Assembly (NCBI GenBank): GCA_021811005.1
Contig: JAJZPY010000074.1
Location: 1 to 10,327 of the forward strand
Length of the DNA: 10,327 nt
Direction of reading: 5' to 3'
From: Pseudomonadota bacterium
GTDB taxonomy: Bacteria; Pseudomonadota; Gammaproteobacteria; Burkholderiales; Ferrovaceae
Shown here: positions 1 to 6,059 of the stretch, one piece after another
Numbering within the stretch: position 1 is the first letter of the stretch
Layout: every line of letters starts with the position of its first letter
The notes under the pieces: model-generated
The model's input: the letters and a program-made list of their open reading frames with translations, nothing else
What the model was told of the DNA's origin: nothing
The model's database searches: none
Translations under genes and position numbers: made by a program

Positions 1-587
1 CCTCCCGCCAGCAAGATAACCGACAGCCACTTCAAGACCTGGTGCGTGGCGCGGCTGCTTTCCCCCACCCAACCCATGGACAGGCTCACCACCAGGCTGG
101 TGGCCCACACGCCCAGACCGAGAAAGGCCGGCCCCAGCAGGATCAGCGCCGCATAGATCAGCAGCCGGGAAAACCAGGGGCGCTGGGGCGCCGTTCCCCA
201 GATGGCATTGAACGTGTGGTCCACCGTGATGACCAGGGAAAAGACCGTCCCCATGAGCAACGCCAGTCCGGCATAGGTGAGCTGGGAGGCATGGCCCGAA
301 AACTGGGTCATGTAAACGCTGATGATGCGCCCGGCGGAATCGGGCAGCATGTTGGCCACCAGAAAATGCTGCACCGACTGCTTGACCTTGATGAATCCCG
401 GAAAGAAGGAAAACAGGGTGATGCTCAGGGTGACCAGGGGCACCAGGGCAAAAAGCGTGGTGGTGGTCAGGCTGGAGGCAGATTGCAGACAGCGTCCGTG
501 CCGGAACTTGCGGCCCACGTACCACAGGAAGCCGGCCACGTCCCGGGCACAGGCCACCCACCTTTCATTGCGCACCGGCGGGTTCAT
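1..587 (-). CDS. YihY/BrkB-family inner membrane protein, partial (C-terminus beyond left edge)
   Basis: I translated the minus strand from the ATG at 587 and it stays open to the window edge, giving about 195 residues. Hydrophobic segments lie near residues 40-62 (ending in the FFPGF turn), about 105-128, and about 137-165, with a fourth starting at the edge. A Thr-rich run opens the first segment (LTTTTLFALVPLVTLSI). This fits the YihY/BrkB family of six-helix membrane proteins. Members were once annotated as ribonuclease BN, a label now regarded as wrong, and their true role is unclear. The start is 7 bases after the leuA stop, with only a weak GGGTG as ribosome site, so it is probably cotranscribed with leuA and may be translationally coupled. 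A GTG at 593 is an alternative start. Family membership is fairly secure; function is not. Confidence 0.82.
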   Translation of the reverse strand, partial: MNPPVRNERWVACARDVAGFLWYVGRKFRHGRCLQSASSLTTTTLFALVPLVTLSITLFSFFPGFIKVKQSVQHFLVANMLPDSAGRIISVYMTQFSGHASQLTYAGLALLMGTVFSLVITVDHTFNAIWGTAPQRPWFSRLLIYAALILLGPAFLGLGVWATSLVVSLSMGWVGESSRATHQVLKWLSVILLAG

Positions 588-594
588 CGGCACC

Positions 595-2130
595 CTACAG
601 CTGGGGGCTCATGCGTTCGACCCGCACGTCCAGCTTGTTGAGCGCGCTCAGATACGCCTTGGCGGAAGCCACCACGATGTCGGTGTCGGCGCCCAGCCCG
701 TTCACAATGCGGCCGCCCCGCGCCAGCCGGACCGTGACTTCGCCCTGCGATTCGGTGCCGCTCGTGATGTTGTTGACGGAATAAAGCTGGAGCGAAGCGC
801 CGCTGTTGACCACTTTCTCGATGGCCTTGAAAGTGGCATCCACCGGCCCGCTGCCATGAGACTGGGTGGCGCATTCTTCCCCGCCCACCGAGACCACGAG
901 CCGCGCCTGCGGCAGCTCGCCGGTTTCGCTGTGGGCCATGAGGGAAATCAGCCCGTAATGTTCGTTTTGCGGCTCGGTCAGTTCCTCGCTCACGATGGCG
1001 TGAAGATCTTCATCGAAAATCTCGTGCTTTTTGTCCGCCAGCTCCTTGAAACGCTGGAATGCGGTGTTCACGGCCACTTCCGAATCCAGTTCAATGCCCA
1101 GTTCCTTGAGGCGGGCCTTGAAGGCGGAACGTCCGGAATGCTTGCCCAGCACCAGCTTGTTGGCGTTCCAGCCCACATCTTCGGCACGCATGATTTCGTA
1201 GGTTTCGCGGTGCTTGAGCACGCCATCCTGGTGAATGCCCGATTCGTGGGCGAAGGCATTGGCCCCCACCACCGCCTTGTTGGGCTGCACCGGAAAGCCG
1301 GTGATGGTGGAAACCAGCCGGCTGACCGGCACAATCTGCGTGGTGTCGATGCGCGTGTCCACATTGAACACGTCATGCCGCGTCCGGATGGCCATCACGA
1401 TTTCCTCGAGGGCGGCATTGCCTGCGCGCTCTCCCAGGCCATTGACCGTGCACTCCACCTGACGCGCTCCGGACAGCACCGCTGCCAGGGAATTGGAAAC
1501 GGCCAGGCCCAGGTCATTGTGGCAGTGGACTGAAAAAATCGCCCGATGCGCATTGGGAATCCGCTTGATCAGGCTTTCGATGAGGGCGCCGTACTGAAAC
1601 GGGATGGCATAACCCACCGTGTCCGGAATATTGATGGTGCGGGCGCCAGCGTCGATGACGGCTTCGATGATGCGGCACATGAAGTCGGGGTCGGAACGCA
1701 CGGCATCTTCGCAGGAAAACTCCACGTCGTCGGTGTACGTGCGGGCCAGGGTCACAGCCCGGATGGCGGCCTCCATCACCTGTTCCGGCGTCATGCGCAG
1801 CTTCTTTTCCATGTGGATCGGCGAAGTGGCGATGAAGGTGTGGATCCGGCCGGACGCTGCCGGAGCAATGGCCTCCCCTGCCCGCCGGATGTCGTTTTCC
1901 TGGGCTCGGGCCAGCGCGCACACCGTGCTGTCCCTGATGACCGACGCCACGGCCTTGACCGCCTCGAAGTCACCCGGGCTTGCTGCCGGAAACCCGGCTT
2001 CCATCACGTCCACACGCAGCCGTTCCAGCTGGCGACCAATGCGCACTTTTTCTTCGCGCGTCATGGAAGCGCCGGGACTTTGCTCGCCATCGCGCATGGT
2101 GGTGTCAAAAATGATCAGTTGCTGGCTCAT
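595..2130 (-). CDS. leuA: 2-isopropylmalate synthase LeuA
   Basis: The 511-residue product condenses acetyl-CoA with 2-oxoisovalerate to give 2-isopropylmalate, the first committed step of leucine synthesis in the cytosol. The N-terminal TIM barrel opens with DTTMRDGEQSPG (residues 9-20, metal ligand D14). The HCHND motif puts metal-binding histidines at 202 and 204. It is followed by a GLGERAGN loop and by an ANAFAHESGIHQDG segment in the linker region. The last 120 or so residues match the LeuA C-terminal regulatory domain that binds leucine for feedback inhibition. Length fits the LeuA type 1 family. I chose the ATG at 2130 because homology begins at MSQQLIIFDTTMRDG and a GGGG sits about 8 bases upstream; the ATG at 2229 would add 33 Pro-rich residues without family resemblance. 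No leader peptide with Leu codons was seen upstream. Confidence 0.96.
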   Translation of the reverse strand: MSQQLIIFDTTMRDGEQSPGASMTREEKVRIGRQLERLRVDVMEAGFPAASPGDFEAVKAVASVIRDSTVCALARAQENDIRRAGEAIAPAASGRIHTFIATSPIHMEKKLRMTPEQVMEAAIRAVTLARTYTDDVEFSCEDAVRSDPDFMCRIIEAVIDAGARTINIPDTVGYAIPFQYGALIESLIKRIPNAHRAIFSVHCHNDLGLAVSNSLAAVLSGARQVECTVNGLGERAGNAALEEIVMAIRTRHDVFNVDTRIDTTQIVPVSRLVSTITGFPVQPNKAVVGANAFAHESGIHQDGVLKHRETYEIMRAEDVGWNANKLVLGKHSGRSAFKARLKELGIELDSEVAVNTAFQRFKELADKKHEIFDEDLHAIVSEELTEPQNEHYGLISLMAHSETGELPQARLVVSVGGEECATQSHGSGPVDATFKAIEKVVNSGASLQLYSVNNITSGTESQGEVTVRLARGGRIVNGLGADTDIVVASAKAYLSALNKLDVRVERMSPQL

Positions 2131-2241
2131 GTTCGGCCCCGTTTCACGGAGAAATTCCGGCAGGAAAACCCCAATTTTAGCGCACTCCACGGCCCCCGGG
2201 CGGAGCAGGGTCTGGGCTGGCCCCGGCATCGATTTTTTTAC

Positions 2242-2258
2242 TTTAAGACTCTCTTAAG
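2242..2258 (+). promoter_or_regulatory. PmrA/QseB-type tandem-hexamer box 1
   Basis: TTTAAG (2242-2247), five bases, then CTTAAG (2253-2258). The TTAAG cores repeat with an 11-base period, which is one helical turn. This fully fits the YTTAAK-N5-YTTAAK consensus known for PmrA-type OmpR-family regulators. A plausible -10 element, TTAAAT, lies at 2269-2274, 10 bases after the box. The box therefore could activate a plus-strand transcript starting near 2281. It is also close to palindromic (CTTTAAGA and TCTTAAGG around CTC), so it could serve the leuA side as well. That the regulator encoded at 4014 binds here is inference. Confidence 0.6.
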
Positions 2259-2268
2259 GTTCGACAGG

Positions 2269-2274
2269 TTAAAT
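2269..2274 (+). promoter_or_regulatory. Possible -10 element for an intergenic transcript
   Basis: TTAAAT matches four of six positions of the TATAAT consensus. It begins 10 bases after box 1, the same gap seen between box 2 and its own candidate -10. There is no good -35 element, as expected for a promoter that depends on an activator. The predicted start of transcription is about 2281. This is an inference from spacing only. Confidence 0.35.
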
Positions 2275-2280
2275 GTCACC

Positions 2281-2355
2281 CAGATACTGTCATCACCCCC
2301 TGGTGGCAGCGATCTCCCCCCTTATTGGTGGCCGCCCCCGGCCACCATTTTTTTT
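2281..2355 (+). ncRNA. Candidate small RNA of about 75 nt with C-rich loops
   Basis: The right end is fixed by a perfect intrinsic terminator; the left end is inferred from box 1 and its -10 element. A 5' stem-loop can form from AGAT (2282-2285), CTG (2287-2289) and CACC (2294-2297), pairing with GGTG (2302-2305), CAG (2307-2309) and ATCT (2312-2315) around the loop CCCT. A single-stranded linker CCCCCCTTATT (2316-2326) follows, then the terminator hairpin with a CCCC loop. Three exposed C-runs are typical of small RNAs that pair with G-rich ribosome-binding sites. Here CTCCCCC (2314-2320) is exactly complementary to GGGGGAG in the cytochrome b ribosome site at 2430-2436, although two of those bases also belong to the stem. 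I do not recognise a known RNA family. The alternative is an attenuated leader of the downstream operon. Confidence 0.45.
2327..2355 (+). terminator. Intrinsic (Rho-independent) terminator
   Basis: GGTGGCCG (2327-2334) pairs perfectly with CGGCCACC (2339-2346) around the tetraloop CCCC, giving eight pairs of which seven are G-C. One A and eight consecutive T (2348-2355) follow. On the minus strand there is an A-run instead of a T-run, so it works in the plus direction only. No plus-strand gene lies upstream within the window: the only genes to the left are on the minus strand. It must therefore end a short intergenic transcript, act as an attenuator for the cytochrome operon, or block antisense transcription coming out of leuA. 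Confidence 0.85.
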
Positions 2356-2377
2356 GCCCCCGGTCCGGACGAAATCC

Positions 2378-2394
2378 ATTAAGAAATCGTTAAG
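2378..2394 (+). promoter_or_regulatory. PmrA/QseB-type tandem-hexamer box 2, at the cytochrome operon promoter
   Basis: ATTAAG (2378-2383), five bases, then GTTAAG (2389-2394). The 11-base period is the same as in box 1, and the last base before each core varies slightly from the PmrA consensus. It lies 45-61 bases upstream of the cytochrome b start and would cover the -35 region of a promoter using the -10 candidate at 2405-2410. Placement over the -35 region is the usual arrangement for activation by OmpR-family regulators. The operon it precedes encodes such a regulator (4014-4673), so autoregulation is the natural inference. Confidence 0.6.
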
Positions 2395-2404
2395 GATTCC
2401 CCAC

Positions 2405-2410
2405 TACATT
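2405..2410 (+). promoter_or_regulatory. Candidate -10 element of the cytochrome operon
   Basis: TACATT matches four of six consensus positions and begins 10 bases after box 2. Transcription would start near 2417, leaving a leader of about 20 bases before the ATG at 2439. The leader carries the strong ribosome site GGGGGAG at 2430-2436. It is inferred from position; no start site data are available. Confidence 0.4.
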
Positions 2411-2438
2411 CCGGAGAAAACAATACCCAGGGGGAGCC

Positions 2439-3068
2439 ATGTCCGCCGTATCCTACCGCCGGCATAAAACCTACGACCCGCTGTTGCGCCTGGTGCACGC
2501 CTGGAATGCCTGCGCCATCCTGATGCTGGGCGCCACCGTGTGGCTGTCCGGGCTTTTTGAATTTGGCCCGGCCCGGAAAACGCTGTGGCAGTTCCACGTC
2601 TATCTGGGTTATGCCCTGGTGGTGGGACTGGCGGCCCGCCTGGCGTGGGGCCTGGCAGGCCCCACCCATGCCCGCTTTTCCGATTTGTGGCATCCCGCCG
2701 CCTGGCGCGACGCCGTCCTGCGGCGGGTGTTCCCCCCGCCTCGCCTGGGGCATGACGCCCTCGCCAGCGCCGCTTACCTGACCGTCTATGCAGTGCTGCT
2801 CGTAATGGCGGGAACCGGGCTTTCGCTGGCCGCCGTGGAACACGGCATGGGCCCTTTCGCGCCCTGGCTGACCGACAGGAGCTGGCTCAAAAGCACGCTG
2901 AAACCGCCGCACGAACTTGCCTATGACGCGCTCATGGCCTTTGCCGTGGTGCATGTGGGCGCCCTGGTCTGGCATGAATCCCGGCACCAGACCCCGCTCG
3001 CCCAGTCCATGGTGAGCGGTTTCCAGTACCGGGTCATGGAAGAAAAAGAGGATGAACTGCATGCGTAA
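2439..3068 (+). CDS. Cytochrome b561-type membrane cytochrome b
   Basis: This 209-residue integral membrane protein probably takes electrons from quinol and passes them to periplasmic c-type cytochromes. Four hydrophobic helices are visible, at about residues 24-41, 52-72, 108-132 and 160-179. Histidines positioned as b-heme ligands are H20 (VHAW), H53 (FHVY), H158 (PPHE) and H172 (VVHVG), as in the bacterial b561 / Ni-hydrogenase cytochrome b family. Start choice is supported by GGGGGAG three bases before the ATG-proximal CC. It is the first gene of a five-gene operon. The next two genes encode c-type cytochromes, and such b561 proteins are known to accompany SHP and DHC genes. Exact ligand assignment is inference; the family call is strong. 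Confidence 0.9.
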   Translation: MSAVSYRRHKTYDPLLRLVHAWNACAILMLGATVWLSGLFEFGPARKTLWQFHVYLGYALVVGLAARLAWGLAGPTHARFSDLWHPAAWRDAVLRRVFPPPRLGHDALASAAYLTVYAVLLVMAGTGLSLAAVEHGMGPFAPWLTDRSWLKSTLKPPHELAYDALMAFAVVHVGALVWHESRHQTPLAQSMVSGFQYRVMEEKEDELHA

Positions 3069-3468
3069 CGTGTTTGCATCGTGCCTGTGCCTTGCGGCCT
3101 TGAACGCACCGGCAGCCCCCTTTCAGGAGCTTCTGGGACAATATGAAACCCAGGCACGCCAGGAAAACCCGGCGTTCAACGGGTTTTCCGCGGCCCGGGG
3201 CAAACGCTTCTACGAAGAAAAACGGGTTGCCAGTTCGGGCAGGCAAAGCGGCTGCTTCGATTGCCATTCGCCAAACCCCGCGCAGCCCGGGAAAACCCAC
3301 GCCAACAAAATCATCGACCCCATGGCCGTCAGTGCCAACTCCAAACGTTTCACCGACCTGCAAAAAACCGAAAAGTGGTTCCGACGCAATTGCGCTGACC
3401 TGATCGGCCGTGCCTGCACAGCCCAGGAAAAAGGCGATTTCATCGAATTCCTCGCCCATTACAAATAA
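3061..3468 (+). CDS. SHP-like (DUF1924) monoheme cytochrome c
   Basis: A 135-residue exported cytochrome c with a signal peptide (residues 1-19, ending APAA) and one heme site CFDCH (65-69). The C-terminal motif WFRRNC (106-111) and a second cysteine at 119 fit the sphaeroides heme protein (SHP). In SHP, as I recall, the second axial ligand is an Asn 41 residues after the heme His and is followed by a disulfide cysteine pair 8 apart. Here H69 to N110 is 41 and C111 to C119 is 8. SHP binds O2 and NO when its Asn ligand swings away, and its partner is a diheme cytochrome c. I prefer the ATG at 3061 because AGAGG (3047-3051) is well spaced from it; the ATG at 3052 adds MNC and lies too close to that site. 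It overlaps the cytochrome b gene by 8 bases. The physiological ligand is unknown. Confidence 0.85.
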   Translation: MRNVFASCLCLAALNAPAAPFQELLGQYETQARQENPAFNGFSAARGKRFYEEKRVASSGRQSGCFDCHSPNPAQPGKTHANKIIDPMAVSANSKRFTDLQKTEKWFRRNCADLIGRACTAQEKGDFIEFLAHYK

Positions 3469-3482
3469 TCCTGGAGACTCCC

Positions 3483-4004
3483 ATGAAAAAATGGCTGCCC
3501 TACCTCCTGTTCGCCTCCACGGTGCTCTCGGTCACCGCCCTGCTCGCCACCTCCGCAAACGGTCAGGAACATGAAAGCCAGGAACCGTTCCCCAAAGTTG
3601 AAAACGCGGCCTGGCACAGCGAGTGTTCCGGCTGCCACATGCTCTATCACCCGGCATTGCTGCCGACCCGTTCCTGGAAAAAAATCATGGGCGGCCTCGA
3701 CCAGCATTTCGGGGAAAACGCGAGCCTTGACGCGGCCCAGCGCGAAGAGATCACCCGCTTTCTGACCAGCCATGCGGCCGACCGCCAGCTCAATGCCCGC
3801 TCGCGGCGCATCGTGCAGTCCATCCCGCCCGACGACGCGCCGCTCCGGTTTTCAAGCACGCTCTACTTCATTGCGCACCACGATGAAATCCCCAACACCC
3901 TCTACCAGCGCAAAAGCATCGGCAGCGCATCCCATTGCGCGGCCTGCCACCATGGGGCCGAACAGGGTGAATTTTCCGAGTCCACGGTCAGGATTCCGCG
4001 ATAA
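3483..4004 (+). CDS. Diheme cytochrome c (DHC type)
   Basis: A 173-residue exported cytochrome with a signal peptide (about residues 1-27, MKKW start and hydrophobic core) and two heme motifs, CSGCH (48-52) and CAACH (152-156), about 100 residues apart. Wide separation of the hemes, one near each end of the mature protein, is the DHC pattern, and DHC is the known redox partner of SHP. It probably carries electrons from the membrane cytochrome b to the SHP-like protein encoded just upstream. GGAGA at 3473-3477 is a good ribosome site, and the gap from the previous stop is 14 bases. H157 directly after the second motif is an extra histidine near that heme; the distal ligands cannot be assigned from the sequence alone. 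Confidence 0.88.
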   Translation: MKKWLPYLLFASTVLSVTALLATSANGQEHESQEPFPKVENAAWHSECSGCHMLYHPALLPTRSWKKIMGGLDQHFGENASLDAAQREEITRFLTSHAADRQLNARSRRIVQSIPPDDAPLRFSSTLYFIAHHDEIPNTLYQRKSIGSASHCAACHHGAEQGEFSESTVRIPR

Positions 4005-4013
4005 TATATTTTC

Positions 4014-4673
4014 ATGCGCACCTTACTGGTTGAAGATGACCCCCTGCTGGGGGACGGCATCCGGGCAGGACTGAAACAGGCCGGTTACGCCGTGGACTGG
4101 GCACGCGATGGCCAAACTGCCAAAGTCTCCCTGGAAACGGGAGACTATGCGCTGCTGGTGCTGGATCTCGGCCTGCCCAAGGTGTCCGGCATGGATCTCC
4201 TGAAGTGGCTGCGCGCCAAAGGGGACCGCATTCCGGTCCTGGTGCTGACCGCGCGCGACACGGTGGCCGACCGGGTGGCCGGCCTGGATGCCGGCGCCGA
4301 CGATTACCTCATCAAGCCTTTCGACCTGGACGAACTGATCGCGCGTCTGCGCGCGCTGTCCCGCCGCAGCAGCGGCCAGGCGGCGCCGCTGTTGCAACAT
4401 GGCGGCATCGAGCTGGACCCGGCCGCCCGCCAGGTGCGCAAGGACGGCCAGCCCATCGACCTGTCCGCCCGGGAATTCACCCTGCTGCAGGAACTGCTGT
4501 TGCATGCCGGCCGGGTGCTGTCGCGCGAGCAGCTGGAGGAACGCCTGTACGGCTGGGGCGAGGAAGTGGAAAGCAATTCGGTGGAAGTCCACATCCATCA
4601 CCTGAGAAAAAAACTGGGCAGCGGTCTTATCCGGACCCTGCGCGGTGTCGGCTACGTGATCGACAAGCCATGA
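4014..4673 (+). CDS. OmpR-family response regulator (QseB/PmrA-like)
   Basis: A 219-residue cytosolic two-component regulator. The receiver domain (about 1-115) shows the acidic pair D8/D9, phosphoacceptor D51, T79 and K101 (IKPF). The winged-helix DNA-binding domain (about 125-219) ends in the family's typical VHIHHLRKKL recognition helix followed by TLRGVGYVID. Residue spacing matches QseB, PmrA and BasR, whose targets are tandem TTAA hexamers like those at 2242 and 2378. It starts 9 bases after the DHC stop and has no purine-rich ribosome site; the bases before the ATG are AT-rich. The following kinase gene overlaps it by four bases. It probably activates its own operon and perhaps the intergenic transcript. 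Whether the true orthologue is QseB or PmrA is undecided, so no symbol is given. Confidence 0.93.
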   Translation: MRTLLVEDDPLLGDGIRAGLKQAGYAVDWARDGQTAKVSLETGDYALLVLDLGLPKVSGMDLLKWLRAKGDRIPVLVLTARDTVADRVAGLDAGADDYLIKPFDLDELIARLRALSRRSSGQAAPLLQHGGIELDPAARQVRKDGQPIDLSAREFTLLQELLLHAGRVLSREQLEERLYGWGEEVESNSVEVHIHHLRKKLGSGLIRTLRGVGYVIDKP

Positions 4674-6010
4674 ATTCGCTGCGCCTGCGCCTCGTCCTTC
4701 TGCTCTCCCTTGCCGCCGGCATCACGCTCAGCTCTGCCGTCTATTTCACCCACCGGGCGGCCCGCCAGGAACTCGATGCGCTGTTCGACGCCCAGCTGTC
4801 CGAAACGGCCAACGTCCTGCTGGGCACGGCCCGGCGCGAAATGGCCGAACGGATCGAGCACGGCACGGACGAAATGCCGGTCGCCACCGAATACGAACAG
4901 ACACTGGTCTATCAGGTGTGGGACCACAACGGCCTGATCGTGCGTTCGGCCGCGGCGCCACCCACCCCCCTGGGTCCCAGGGCTCCCGGGTTCATCCAGG
5001 CCAATGTGGACGGCAAGCCCTGGCGCCTGCTCACCCGCTGGGATCCCACCCACGAATTCATGATCCAGATCGCGGAACCCATGGATGGCCGGGAACACGT
5101 GGCGCGGCTGATCGCCATCAAGATGCTCGCTCCCTCGGTCACCCTCATCCCGCTGCTGACCCTGCTGATCTGGCTTTCGGTGGGGACGGGCTTGAGGCCC
5201 TTGCGCCAGCTCCGGCGGGAAGTGGTGCAGCGGTCCGCCCGGCGGCTGGAGCCGCTCGCCTTGCAAAGCGTGCCCATTGAAGTCACGCCGCTCGTCTCCG
5301 CCCTGAACGACCTGTTCGGCCGTTTGCGACAATCCATCGAATCGGAAAAACGTTTCACCGCCGATGCGGCCCATGAACTGCGGACCCCGCTGGCGGCGCT
5401 CAAGACCCAGGCCCAGGTGGCGCAACGGGCCCAGTCTTCCGAGGACCGGGACACCGCCTTGCGCCACGTGATTGAAGGGGTGGACCGCGCGACCCACCTG
5501 ATCGAGCAGCTGCTGACCCTGGCCCGGGTTGACCCTGAAACGGCAGGCGACCTCCACCGTCCCGTGCCGCTGCGCGCACTGACCGTGCAGGCCCTGTCGC
5601 GCGCCGCCTCGTTTGCCCATCAGCGCCAGATCGAGCTGGCGCTGGAGGAAGGCGAGGAAATGCAGGTGAACGGGTACGAAGGGCACCTCGACATCCTGCT
5701 GCGCAATCTGCTGGACAACGCCATCCGCTATACGCCCACCGGCGGGCAGGTGCACGTGGGCATCGTCCGCTCCGGACAGGAAACGGCGCTCACGGTTTGC
5801 GACAATGGGCCCGGAATTCCCGTGGCGGAACGCCGTCGCGCCCTGGAACGGTTCTACAGGCTGCCGGGCAGCACCGCCGAAGGCTCGGGCCTTGGCCTTT
5901 CCATCGTGCAGCGCATCGCCGAACGCCATGGCGCCGAAGTGAGCCTGCTGCCCGGGCCGGAAGGCCACGGACTTTGCGTGCGCATCGCCTTCCCCACCGC
6001 GCCTGCCTGA
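4670..6010 (+). CDS. QseC/PmrB-like sensor histidine kinase
   Basis: A 446-residue inner-membrane kinase, partner of the regulator before it. The start is the ATG at 4670 in an ATGA overlap with the regulator stop; the same frame is open further upstream only as a shadow inside the regulator gene. Order: transmembrane helix about 8-26; periplasmic sensor about 27-148; second helix about 152-172; short linker with GLRPLRQL; HisKA with FTADAAHELRTPL (phosphoacceptor H235); ATPase domain with N-box N346/N350, G1 DNGPGIP (378-384) and G2 GSGLGLS (405-411). The periplasmic part resembles the N-terminal sensor domain of QseC-type kinases. Because it sits in a cytochrome operon, its signal may be redox state, NO or another small molecule rather than the hormones or metals known for QseC and PmrB; that is inference. 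Confidence 0.93.
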   Translation: MNSLRLRLVLLLSLAAGITLSSAVYFTHRAARQELDALFDAQLSETANVLLGTARREMAERIEHGTDEMPVATEYEQTLVYQVWDHNGLIVRSAAAPPTPLGPRAPGFIQANVDGKPWRLLTRWDPTHEFMIQIAEPMDGREHVARLIAIKMLAPSVTLIPLLTLLIWLSVGTGLRPLRQLRREVVQRSARRLEPLALQSVPIEVTPLVSALNDLFGRLRQSIESEKRFTADAAHELRTPLAALKTQAQVAQRAQSSEDRDTALRHVIEGVDRATHLIEQLLTLARVDPETAGDLHRPVPLRALTVQALSRAASFAHQRQIELALEEGEEMQVNGYEGHLDILLRNLLDNAIRYTPTGGQVHVGIVRSGQETALTVCDNGPGIPVAERRRALERFYRLPGSTAEGSGLGLSIVQRIAERHGAEVSLLPGPEGHGLCVRIAFPTAPA

Positions 6011-6053
6011 CAGTCCCGCCCGGCGCGGGGCCGCACCACCCCGGAAACGCTGC

Positions 6054-6059
6054 TATCAT
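6054..6059 (+). promoter_or_regulatory. Weak candidate -10 element before the glucan phosphorylase gene
   Basis: TATCAT is followed by TTAAAG in an otherwise very GC-rich 72-base gap (6011-6082), but no -35 element stands at the right distance. The gap also contains a short GC hairpin near 6016-6030 without a T-run, so it is not a clear terminator. Transcription of the phosphorylase may start here or continue from the kinase gene. Confidence 0.25.

Larger units (their letters stand above)
2131..2438. other. Divergent intergenic region between leuA and the cytochrome operon
   Basis: This 308-base stretch separates two divergent transcription units and must hold both promoters. Reading the whole window, I found the tetramer TTAA six times, and five of them lie between 2242 and 2394. 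It contains two tandem-hexamer regulator boxes, a perfect plus-strand terminator and a C-rich candidate small RNA, each listed separately. The leuA side (2131-2240) has no clear structure: I could not pick a convincing minus-strand promoter, and a TAAAAT on the minus strand near 2170-2175 lacks a good -35 partner. Confidence 0.8.

Noticed and set aside
322..1533. A 403-codon open frame on the plus strand opposite leuA and the membrane protein gene
   Set aside because: The leuA product on the other strand has every catalytic motif; this frame gives a His/Gly-rich product without family resemblance.
2131..2229. N-terminal extension of LeuA from the ATG at 2229
   Set aside because: The extra 33 residues are not LeuA-like, while the ATG at 2130 starts exactly where family similarity begins.
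2266..2312. Leucine attenuator with leader peptide for leuA on the minus strand
   Set aside because: The only short frame with a nearby G-rich site encodes five residues without leucine, and no minus-strand hairpin followed by T-run exists before leuA.
1546..2382. A 278-codon plus-strand frame opposite the start of leuA that runs into the intergenic region
   Set aside because: Mostly antisense to leuA; it would cross the intrinsic terminator at 2327-2355, and its end shows no protein-like conservation that I can see.
2273..2467. Leader-peptide frame starting at 2273 (MSPRYCHH...) inside the candidate small RNA
   Set aside because: Only a weak AGG precedes it, it runs through the terminator and into the cytochrome b gene, and its composition suggests no amino-acid sensing relevant to a cytochrome operon.
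4652..5968. A 438-codon open frame on the minus strand opposite the histidine kinase gene
   Set aside because: Same pattern: full overlap with a clear kinase gene, low-complexity product, no ribosome site of note.
6016..6030. GC hairpin after the histidine kinase gene as a terminator
   Set aside because: A five-pair stem at best and no T-run follows, so it does not meet the pattern of an intrinsic terminator.
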